Part shown: piece after piece, positions 44,862 to 54,200 of the stretch
Layout: every line of letters starts with the position of its first letter
Position numbering within the stretch: the stretch's first letter is position 1
Source: Chitinophagaceae bacterium
GTDB taxonomy: Bacteria; Bacteroidota; Bacteroidia; Chitinophagales; Chitinophagaceae
Assembly (NCBI GenBank): GCA_028288585.1
Contig: JAQBNL010000069.1
Span: 30,948-94,947 of the forward strand
Reading direction: 5' to 3'
Length of the DNA: 64,000 nt
The notes under the pieces: generated by a model
Told to the model about the DNA's origin: nothing
Databases searched by the model: none
The model's input: only the letters and a program-made list of their open reading frames with translations
Translations under genes and position numbers: made by a program

Positions 44862-47690
44862 TTATTTTTTTGTATCGAGAGTTAATTTTAAACGTACAAA
44901 ATAATATGCCCCGTTATAGCCCATTTGCTCCACACGACGGCTGTATATGAACCGGCCGGAACTTTGATTGCTGCTATGCGTTTGTATATCCTGGTAAACA
45001 TCAAAGATATTATTAGCCCCTGCAGTTGCAGTAATGAATTTTGTTATGTCATATGATAAGGAAAGATCAGTAACCACTTTGGGTTTAAATGTTTGATCGG
45101 TAATTTCTGCCACACCTGTAAATGCATTTGTTGCTGTGGTAGGAGCAAAAAAGTTAGTGCCATCAAAATATTTTACTTCGCCAAATCTTACAAAACGCAC
45201 CAATACTCCAAACTTGCTGATCTTATAATTAAACGTAAGACTGATCTTACTTTTAGGATTAGCGGTTTCGAACCTGCTTTGATCTTCCCTGTTAAAATAA
45301 TTATTTAATTGCCCGCCACTTACTAAAAGATCAGATGCGTGAACAATGGGCTTACCATTTGCATCTTTTTTTACTTCATTATCAATAAAAGACATAGCAA
45401 GTGTTGTACGCAATGATTGTTTGCCTTTAAAAGATTTATTGTAAGAGAGAACCGCTTCCAAACCTTTTGCCCGGGTATCTACACCATTAGTAAAGAAGTT
45501 TGCTCTTTGCGCACCTGCTGCATCTAAGATTGCTTTTATCTGTACGTTGCTGTTACCATCAAAGTTATTGGTTAGGATAATTCTGTTTTTTATATCTACC
45601 TCGTAAGCATCAACAGTTAATTCAAATCCTTTAAAAGGTTTTGCAGTAAATCCTATGGAATAGTTTTGACTTGTTTCTTCCTTAAGTTTAGGAATTCCCA
45701 ATAACGCCGCTGCCCGGCTCTCATTGGTTAATGTTGCTGCCTGAATCGGAGCAAGGGGTGTGCCCACAAATAATGTATTTGTTTTTGTATAAAAACGTTG
45801 CTGTAATGATGGCGCACGAAACCCTGAACTTACAGAAGCTCTCACACTAAAATTATCGCTGAATTTATAACGTGTGCTGAATTTATAATTAAAGGTTGAG
45901 CCAAAATCACTGTAGTGCTCATATCGTAATGCGCCGGTAAGTAAAAACTGGCTTGAAAAATCCTGTTCCAGGTCAACATAAACAGCTTGTGAGTTACGTG
46001 AGTGATCTCCCCCATCTGTAAAGCCCGGGAAAACCTGTGCGCCGGGGCTAACATTTGATGGAGCAGCATCATAATTTTTATACGAGGATTCTTCGCCTGT
46101 TCTTATTCCAAAAGTTTCTGACCGGTATTCTAATCCAGTAGCCACATTTAATCCGGCCATTACAGCATATTTGCGTGAGAAATCTGCATTAACGGTATTC
46201 TGAGAAAATTTTAATCCACCTGGATCAAAAGAAGTCTGTGGATTTGGATTTACCGCAAACTGAGAATAATTCACAGAGTTTGCAACACCAAAATCGAATT
46301 TGTTAGATCCATAAGTATTACTGATATCGAAATTCCATTGATTAAATTTAGTGCGAAAACCAACTGCTGTTGAAAAGTCTGAAATATCAGTAAGTATTTG
46401 TGGAAGAAATCCATTTGGATATAATGCTAAAGCCTGTGGTGCAAACTTTGCAGCATTACCTACATTGGCATAACCACCTGGATAACGATAAACTCCGGTT
46501 GCATTTCCTTTTTTATTACTGTAACCACCAAAAGCATATATCTCACCATTAGTACTTACAGGGTAAGCAAAATTATAAAATACAGCTCCGCCCTTCATAT
46601 CAGAATTTCCTACACGCATATCAACTGCGTTTCTTGTTAATCCTCTTGCTGATAAAATTGAATCATCCCTGTTTGCTCCATTTACATTAGGATAGATAGC
46701 GCCGGTATACGTTCCGGTTCTGTTAGTTCCTTTCCTGTCAATATATTCTCCTGTAAGGTTAAGATAACCTTTCCCTAAATTAAATCCATATCCCAATGAT
46801 GCCTGGACAGTATTGCCATCAGTAATTTTTACATTAGGGTCATCAGATTTTCCCTGTATTTTATACAATGCATAATTTTTTGGATATTTTGTTACATAAG
46901 CTCCGTAACTAATGCTTGCTTCTAAAATATTTGTTGATTTTTTTAAAACAATATTGATAACGCCTGCAATAGCATCAGAGCCGTATTGAGCAGCTGCACC
47001 ATCTCTTAAAATTTCTATCCTTTCAATAGCAGTGGCAGGAATTGTGCTAAGATCTGTACTTACCTGCCCACGATTGATAGTTCCATTCACATTAACTAAA
47101 GCTGATTGATGACGCCGTTTTCCGTTAATAAGAACAAGTACCTGGTCAGTTCCCAAACCCCTTAATTGTGCCGGATCCAGGTGATCGGTTCCATCAGAAA
47201 CAGTTTGGCGTGATGACTGAAAAGATGGTGCAATAAAATTAAGTATCTGGTTAAGATCAACCTGCCCTAATTGATTAATGATTTGGGCTACAGGAATTAC
47301 ATCAACAGGAACCGGCGTAGATAATTTGCTTCGGCCTGCGGAGCGGCTTCCAACTAATACTATCTCTTCTCCGGTTACGGTTGATGATAAGGTTGCATCC
47401 GCTGTTGCAGATTCATTTGCACCTACAGTTACACTTGTGCTGTATAATTTATATCCTGCATAAGTAATAGCAACGCTATGTTTTCCCGGAGCTACCTTTA
47501 AATTGTATTCACCATTTTCGTTTGTTGTTGTTCCTTTACTTCCCACTGTAACGGATGCGCCTGCTAAAGGCCCGCGTTCGTCACGTATAGTACCCTTTAT
47601 GGTACCCGTTTGTGCCTGTGCAAATGAAAATGAAACAATTAAAATAAACAATGAAATAATTGTCTTGGGTAAATGGAAATTTTTTTTCAT
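44862..47690 (-). CDS. TonB-dependent receptor with CarboxypepD_reg-like N-terminus
   Basis: A 942-residue outer-membrane receptor. Signal peptide 1-26 ('SFAQAQ'), then a carboxypeptidase-regulatory-like beta-sandwich (27-110; 'GTIKGTIRDERGPLAGASVTV'), a plug domain (about 125-245; 'DQVLVLINGKRRH', 'ERIEILRDGAAAQYGSDAIAGVINI') and a 22-strand barrel ending in 'VRLKLTLDTKK'. The ligand is unknown. No SusD partner is adjacent, so it belongs to the non-Sus class. The gene is transcribed in the same direction as the PIG-L gene but has its own terminator. Confidence 0.94.
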   Translation of the reverse strand: MKKNFHLPKTIISLFILIVSFSFAQAQTGTIKGTIRDERGPLAGASVTVGSKGTTTNENGEYNLKVAPGKHSVAITYAGYKLYSTSVTVGANESATADATLSSTVTGEEIVLVGSRSAGRSKLSTPVPVDVIPVAQIINQLGQVDLNQILNFIAPSFQSSRQTVSDGTDHLDPAQLRGLGTDQVLVLINGKRRHQSALVNVNGTINRGQVSTDLSTIPATAIERIEILRDGAAAQYGSDAIAGVINIVLKKSTNILEASISYGAYVTKYPKNYALYKIQGKSDDPNVKITDGNTVQASLGYGFNLGKGYLNLTGEYIDRKGTNRTGTYTGAIYPNVNGANRDDSILSARGLTRNAVDMRVGNSDMKGGAVFYNFAYPVSTNGEIYAFGGYSNKKGNATGVYRYPGGYANVGNAAKFAPQALALYPNGFLPQILTDISDFSTAVGFRTKFNQWNFDISNTYGSNKFDFGVANSVNYSQFAVNPNPQTSFDPGGLKFSQNTVNADFSRKYAVMAGLNVATGLEYRSETFGIRTGEESSYKNYDAAPSNVSPGAQVFPGFTDGGDHSRNSQAVYVDLEQDFSSQFLLTGALRYEHYSDFGSTFNYKFSTRYKFSDNFSVRASVSSGFRAPSLQQRFYTKTNTLFVGTPLAPIQAATLTNESRAAALLGIPKLKEETSQNYSIGFTAKPFKGFELTVDAYEVDIKNRIILTNNFDGNSNVQIKAILDAAGAQRANFFTNGVDTRAKGLEAVLSYNKSFKGKQSLRTTLAMSFIDNEVKKDANGKPIVHASDLLVSGGQLNNYFNREDQSRFETANPKSKISLTFNYKISKFGVLVRFVRFGEVKYFDGTNFFAPTTATNAFTGVAEITDQTFKPKVVTDLSLSYDITKFITATAGANNIFDVYQDIQTHSSNQSSGRFIYSRRVEQMGYNGAYYFVRLKLTLDTKK

Positions 47691-47776
47691 GATTAGTGAT
47701 TTAGTAAAGTGATTAAGGAATGTGCCTGGTTGTACTAAAGTTACCTTAATAACTTAAATTCGACAAAAAAACAGGA

Positions 47777-49483
47777 ATGCGTAAAGTGAAATTTGTATTC
47801 ATTTTAGTGATACTTTTTTTATCTGGCAAAATTATTTATGCGCAGCCTTCAAACATAGATCCCTATCACTATAAAATAAAAAAGAATATAGAATGCAAAA
47901 ACGGCGCTGTTGTTTCTGCACATACGCTGGCCAGTGAAGCGGGTGTGCAAATTTTAAAAGAAGGAGGAAATGCAATTGATGCAGCCATCGCAACTCAACT
48001 GGCATTGGCAGTTGTTTATCCCGGTGCAGGAAATATTGGCGGTGGCGGATTTTTGGTTGCTCATCTTAAGAGTGGTAAAAATATTTCAATTGATTACCGT
48101 GAGGTGGCTCCTGCAGCCGCTTCCAGGGATATGTACCTTGATGCAATTGGTAATCCTGTAACTAATCTTTCTATCAATGGTCATCTCTCGGCAGGCGTAC
48201 CGGGAACTGTTGCAGGATTATTTGCAAGCATGAAGTATGCAAAGCTTCCTTTTAAAAAATTAATACAACCGGCAATTGATCTTGCCGAAAAAGGTTTCGC
48301 AATTACGGAAGCACAGGCAAAAAGTTTTAATGCCACCCATGATGATTTTATAAAACTCAATACAACAATTCCTGTTTTTGTAAAAGATAATTTATGGAAG
48401 GCAGGTGATACACTCGTTCAAAAAGATCTTGCCAACACCTTAAAAAGAATCAGGGACCTGGGCGAAAAAGGATTTTATGAAGGTGAGACCGCAAAGCTAA
48501 TTGCAGAAGAAATGAAAAAAGGAAAAGGAATTATCACAGAGAAAGATCTTAAAAAATATAGAGCAAAATTGAGAACGCCGGTAGTGTTTAATTACAGGGG
48601 GCATATAATAATTACAATGCCTTTACCAAGCAGTGGAGGAATTATCTTAGAGCAAATGATGAAGATGGCAGAAAAATATAATGTTGCTGCTATGAAGTTT
48701 GAAACCGCACAGTCAGTGCAGTTAATGACGGAAATAGAACGCAGAGCTTATGCAGACCGGGCAAACTTTTTAGGTGATGCAGATTTTGTAAAAGTGCCTG
48801 TTAAAACTTTAGTAAGTGATAAATATCTTAAAGAACGTATGAAGGATTATGAGCCTGGCAAAGCCGGCAGCAGTACCCAAACAAAAGCCGGGAATATTAA
48901 AGAAAGTGAGCAAACCACACATCTTAGTGTAATAGATAATGAAGGCAATGCGGTTTCAGTAACTACCACTTTAAATAATTCTTATGGCAGTAAAACAGTT
49001 GTTAGCGGGGCAGGATTTTTGTTGAATGATGAAATGGACGACTTTAGTGTAAAACCGGGAGTACCTAATTTGTATGGCGCTGTGGGTAACGAAAAAAATG
49101 CAATTACCCCGGGCAAAAGAATGCTTAGCAGTATGACACCAACCATCGTCTTAAAAAATAACCAGCCCTATTTAGTTGTCGGTACGCCGGGAGGAACAAC
49201 AATAACCACAAGTGTTTTTCAAACGTTGGTAGATATCATCGATTTTAAAATGACAACCGATGATGCAGTTAACAAACCAAAGTTTCATCATCAATGGTTA
49301 CCCGACCAGGTAGATGTTGAAAAAGGATTTCCTGAAGATGTAAAAAAACAATTGACAAAAATGGGATACACCCTAAAAGAAAGAAGTGCTATCGGCAGAA
49401 CCGAGGTGATTAAAAAAACGGCTCCTCAAAAAATAGAGGCGGTAGCAGATAAAAGAGGTGACGACGATGCTGCAGGTTATTAA
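47777..49483 (+). CDS. ggt: Gamma-glutamyltransferase
   Basis: A 568-residue GGT, cleaving or transferring the gamma-glutamyl group of glutathione in the periplasm. Signal peptide 1-22. The autoprocessing nucleophile is Thr380 in 'QTTHLSVIDNEGNAVS', and 'NIGGGGFLV' and 'MLSSMTPTIV' are family signatures. Length is normal. The C-terminus ends in a short acidic tail. It diverges from the TonB receptor gene. Confidence 0.95.
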   Translation: MRKVKFVFILVILFLSGKIIYAQPSNIDPYHYKIKKNIECKNGAVVSAHTLASEAGVQILKEGGNAIDAAIATQLALAVVYPGAGNIGGGGFLVAHLKSGKNISIDYREVAPAAASRDMYLDAIGNPVTNLSINGHLSAGVPGTVAGLFASMKYAKLPFKKLIQPAIDLAEKGFAITEAQAKSFNATHDDFIKLNTTIPVFVKDNLWKAGDTLVQKDLANTLKRIRDLGEKGFYEGETAKLIAEEMKKGKGIITEKDLKKYRAKLRTPVVFNYRGHIIITMPLPSSGGIILEQMMKMAEKYNVAAMKFETAQSVQLMTEIERRAYADRANFLGDADFVKVPVKTLVSDKYLKERMKDYEPGKAGSSTQTKAGNIKESEQTTHLSVIDNEGNAVSVTTTLNNSYGSKTVVSGAGFLLNDEMDDFSVKPGVPNLYGAVGNEKNAITPGKRMLSSMTPTIVLKNNQPYLVVGTPGGTTITTSVFQTLVDIIDFKMTTDDAVNKPKFHHQWLPDQVDVEKGFPEDVKKQLTKMGYTLKERSAIGRTEVIKKTAPQKIEAVADKRGDDDAAGY

Positions 49484-49547
49484 TATATACGATGTTAGAG
49501 GTACGAAGTACGAAGTGAGAATTATTTAAATTTCTAATCAATTTTAC

Positions 49548-50117
49548 ATGCCCGGAAAAGAAAATATTTCAAATATAAGTTCCCCTTTTAGAGGGGCAGC
49601 GGTTTTCTTAGATTCTGTAATTAAGCGATTGACTTATTATAAAGAATTGGGAGATAAAACTTTTGGGCAGCTGGCTGATGCAGATTTTCATTTTGTTCCT
49701 GCTGAAGAATGTAACAGCATTTCGATAATCATCCGGCACATGCATGGAAATATGCTTAGCAGGTGGACCGATTTTTTAACCAGTGACGGAGAAAAAGAGT
49801 GGCGCAAACGGGACGCAGAATTTGAAGAACAAAATTTTAATAAAGAACAATTAATTGCTCTTTGGGAAGAAGGATGGAAATGCTGTTTGGATGTTTTGCA
49901 ATCTTTATCAGTGGCCGATCTTGAAAAAACAATTTATATAAGAAGTGAGCCGCTTTCAGTAGTGGATGCTATCAACCGGCAGCTTGCACATTACCCATAT
50001 CATGTGGGGCAAATTATTTATGCTGCCAGGATCATAAAGAATAGAAGCTGGCAAAACCTTTCTGTACCTAAGGGCAGATCGGCTGAATTTAATAACGAAT
50101 TGAAAAGACAGCCATAA
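49548..50117 (+). CDS. DUF1572 (DinB-superfamily) protein
   Basis: A 189-residue protein of the DUF1572 family. Likely metal-ligand histidines are in 'IIRHMHGNMLSRWTDF' (about 63-78) and 'QLAHYPYHVGQIIYAARII'. It ends one base before the ATG of the PLP enzyme, so the two are co-transcribed and probably coupled. Function unknown; the fold suggests a metal-dependent thiol-dependent transferase. Confidence 0.85.
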   Translation: MPGKENISNISSPFRGAAVFLDSVIKRLTYYKELGDKTFGQLADADFHFVPAEECNSISIIIRHMHGNMLSRWTDFLTSDGEKEWRKRDAEFEEQNFNKEQLIALWEEGWKCCLDVLQSLSVADLEKTIYIRSEPLSVVDAINRQLAHYPYHVGQIIYAARIIKNRSWQNLSVPKGRSAEFNNELKRQP

Positions 50118-51149
50118 ATGATTCAACTAAAAAGCACACCAGGAAGAACATGCATTATTGATGGTAAACAATTTTTGTTCTTTTCCGGCTACTCTTATTT
50201 AGGGATGAACCATGTGAAAGAATTTACAAACATGGTAAAAGAAGGCGTTGATAAATATGGCATCCTCTTTCCTTCATCACGAATATCAAATACAAGATTA
50301 AAGCTTTATGAAAAATTTGAAAGCAGGCTTTCTAAAATAACCCGTATGGAAGATACGGTTAGTTTTTCTTCGGGTTATTTAGCAGGAAAAACAATTTCAA
50401 ATATTCTGTCTTTGCATAAAAATATATTAGCCGCCCCGGGAACACATCCGGCAATAAATATTGAAACAGCAGGAAAGACAAGTTCAGCAAATTTTAATGA
50501 GTGGAAAAATGAAATCCCTTATCTTATAAACGCATCGGAGGAAAATGAATTTGTTTTACTTGCTGATTCTGTAAATATTTTAAAGGCAGAAGTTCATAAA
50601 TTTTCATTTGTAGAAAATATAGATACCTCTAAAAAAATAATTTTTTTAATTGATGATTCACACGGTATCGGAATTTTAGGAAAGAACGGAGAAGGAATTA
50701 CTTCCAGTCTTCCCCAAAAAGCAAATATTGAATACATCATTTGCTATTCATTATCAAAGGCATTTAATATTGAAGGCGGCGCTGTTAGCTGTTCAGCAAA
50801 ATGGAGCAACAGGCTAAGGCAGCATGCTAATTATACAGGCAGCACAGCCATTAATCCATCGCTGGTACATGCGTTTATTAATAGCAAAAAATTATATGCT
50901 GTCCAACGGGAGAGGCTTATAAAAAATATACATTTTTTTAAAAAACACCTGCCTGGTTATGTGGTGAAACATGATTTCGATCTGCCCGTTTTTATTTGTG
51001 AAAATGAAAATGCCGAAGACCTGTTTTATAAAAAGCAAATGATTATTTCGTCGTTTGGCTATCCTGACCCCTCCTCAAAAAAAATACACCGTATTGTAAT
51101 TAATGCACTGCATACAAAAAAAGATATTCAAAAGCTTTGCACCCTGTAA
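50118..51149 (+). CDS. AONS-family PLP-dependent aminotransferase-like enzyme
   Basis: A 343-residue fold-type I PLP enzyme resembling 8-amino-7-oxononanoate synthase / KBL. 'FFSGYSYLGM' (about 21-30), 'SSGYLAGKTI', 'LIDDSHGIGILGKNGEG' (Asp180 pyridine partner, His182) and Lys214 in 'SLSKAFNIEGGAVS' are visible. It is about 40 residues shorter than BioF or KBL, mostly at the N-terminus and in loops, and no bio gene is nearby, so the acyl-CoA and amino acid used are uncertain. The start lies directly after the stop of the DUF1572 gene. Confidence 0.82.
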   Translation: MIQLKSTPGRTCIIDGKQFLFFSGYSYLGMNHVKEFTNMVKEGVDKYGILFPSSRISNTRLKLYEKFESRLSKITRMEDTVSFSSGYLAGKTISNILSLHKNILAAPGTHPAINIETAGKTSSANFNEWKNEIPYLINASEENEFVLLADSVNILKAEVHKFSFVENIDTSKKIIFLIDDSHGIGILGKNGEGITSSLPQKANIEYIICYSLSKAFNIEGGAVSCSAKWSNRLRQHANYTGSTAINPSLVHAFINSKKLYAVQRERLIKNIHFFKKHLPGYVVKHDFDLPVFICENENAEDLFYKKQMIISSFGYPDPSSKKIHRIVINALHTKKDIQKLCTL

Positions 51150-51280
51150 TTAATTTTTATTTAATTCTTAACTGGCATTCAATTGCACTACGCACCGGTT
51201 TAATTAATTTTACTGCTTAAACCCTTTACCTGAAGAATATTTCAAAAATATTATTCCACTTTTTTGCTGTTATTATCATC

Positions 51281-54200
51281 GTGCTGGGCCTTACATGGCT
51301 GATACTTGAATATGCTGCGGGTCAAACAATGCTGTTGCTTTTTGTGGCGCTGTTGGTATCCCTGTTTATATACATTTTTTCAAGGTTAACCTTCATTCAA
51401 AAAAAATGGTTTGCTTCTTCATTAATCATTTTACTAACCATTTTATACCTGGCAATTAATTCCAGCGCTTTTCAAACATGGATAGTTAAGAAAGTAACGG
51501 GTAAACTCTCCCAAAACCTTCATGCAAAAGTTTCTATAAAGCATGTTGATTTTCAATTATTCAACAAAATGCTTTTAGAAGAAACACTTGTTCTTGATAA
51601 AAAAAATGACACCTTACTGTATGCAGGTTCTGTAAAGGTTAATATTACTGACTGGTTTTTTTTAAAAGATAATATCACGCTTAAATATGTTGCACTGGAT
51701 AATGCGCTCATAAACCTGAACAGGAAAGATTCTACATGGAATTACCAGTTTTTAGTTGATTATTTTTCAAGTCCAGCCAGGAAAAAAGATACTTCGACAA
51801 ATGTTATTAAGCTCGATCTAAAAACGGTTGAAATGACCAGGGTAAAGATTTGGAAGAAAGACGAATGGTCGGGACAAAATGTACTTGTATCATTTGACAA
51901 ATTAAATTTTACACCTGATGTTTTTGATACAAAAAATAAGACCATAAAAATAAATGAGATCAATTTAGACCACCCGCTTTATGCAGAATATAATTACCAG
52001 GCCATCCGTCCAAAAATTATTAAATCAATAATTGACCCGTTACCGAAAAAAAACGGTTTACAATGGAATGAAGAAGATTGGTTGATTACAGTAAAAAATA
52101 TTAATGTAAAAGATGGCGGCTTTAGTATTGAAAGTGATAATGGCAGCATCCCTTACTCAAATATGTTTGATGGCGGACATATTATTGCTTCTTCTATAAA
52201 CGGGAGTTTAAAAAATGTACAGTTTGCAAAAGATACCATAACAGCCAATATTAATATCGCCGCAAAAGACCGCTCAGGATTTGAAATAAAAAAATTAGCT
52301 GCTGCTTATAAGTTTACGCCGCAGCAAATGGAGTTTAAAAATCTTGACCTCATCACTAACCGCAGCCACATAAGAAATTATTATGTGATGAGGTATAATA
52401 ATTTTAATAAGGATTTCGCAAACTTTGAGCAGGCAGTAACCCTGGAAGCAAACTTTACCGGCAGCGAAATAAGCAGTGAGGATATAAGCTATTTTGCCCC
52501 GTCGCTAAAAACATGGCAAAGAAATTTTTTTATCAACGGAAATGTTACAGGCACCATTGATAATTTATCAGGAAGAAAAATGCTGGTAAGGTCAAACAAC
52601 AATTATTTTGATGGAGATATTGCTATCAGGGGCTTGCCAAATAATCCATATCTTAATCTTAAATCGAACGAGCTGAGAACCAGTTATGCAGAACTTGCCA
52701 CCATAATACCATCTCTAAAAAAAGTTACCGGCCCTAATCTTAGCGCTTTAGGCAACATTCATTTTGCCGGAACCTTTACCGGCTTTTTTAATGACTTTGT
52801 AACGTATGGCACTCTTACTACCGACCTGGGAACGCTTGTTACTGACCTGCATATGCAATTTCCTGGTAATAGCCCTTCCATCTATTCAGGAAAAGTTGCA
52901 ACAAATAATTTCAGGTTAGGGAAATTTATTGGTGATGATCAATTGGGAAATATTTCTTTTAATGGTAACATCGCCGGCAAAGGTTTTAATGCAAACAATG
53001 TGGATGTTACTGTAGATGGCAACATAAAGCAAATTGAATTTAATAATTATAACTACCAGGATATTATAGCGAAAGGCAATTTTAAAAACAAAGTATTTAA
53101 AGGCGCTGTAAGCATTAATGATCCTAATGTAAAAATTGATGGATTAGTGGGGACAGTTGACCTCAGGGGTAAAGAGCCGTTGTTTAATTTTGATGCCAAT
53201 GTTGCACGGCTTAACCTTAAAAATATCCAGCTTACCAATGATAATTTTTCATTAACGGGTAAATTCAACCTTAATTTTTCAGGTAATAATATTGATAATT
53301 TTTTAGGCGCTGCAAAAATTTATAATGCTACCCTGTTGGATAATGATCAAAAATTATCTTTTGATTCTTTAACGATTCGTTCTACCATTTCCGGCGGTAA
53401 AAAATACCTGCTTGTACAAAGTAATGAACTTGATGCAAATGTTTCCGGCAATTTTAAAATACTTGAACTCCCTGAAGCTTTTCAATTGCTGCTTAACCGG
53501 TATTATCCCGCTTACATAAATAAACCACGCAGAAATATTCATGCACAGGATTTTACTTTTGATATAAAAACAAAAGTTGTTAGCGATTACATTGGTTTAC
53601 TCAGTAAAAAAATAAATGGATTTAATAATACCACTATAAGCGGTAACCTTAATTTATCAACCAACACTTTAAATATTACAGCAAATGTTCCGTCATTTAA
53701 TTACAATAATATTGATTTTACCAACTTAAATTTTACAGGAACCGGCACCTTTGATACACTCACGCTTGCCGGCAATGTGGGAGATATAATAATCAGTGAC
53801 AGCCTGCATCTGCCTGATACAAAAATTTTGGTAACCGCGTATAATGATATATCGGACATCAGTATAAAAACTTCAGCCAGCAAAACACTTAACGATGCAA
53901 ACCTGTCGCTGCGTTTACAAACTTTACCGGATGGATTTAAACTGAACTTTAATCCTTCCTCATTTGTTATCAATGATAAAAAATGGATACTTGAAAAAGG
54001 CGGGGAACTTGTGCTTAGTGACAAATTACTTACAGCCAGTGAAGTAAAATTTGTGCAGAATGATCAACAGATTATTATATCCACAGAGCCTTCTTCCACC
54101 GGTAACAGTAATGATGTTTTAGTAGAATTGAAAAAAATAAATATTGGTGATGTGGTACCATTTTTTATACGCTCTCCAAGATTTGAAGGATTGATGACAG

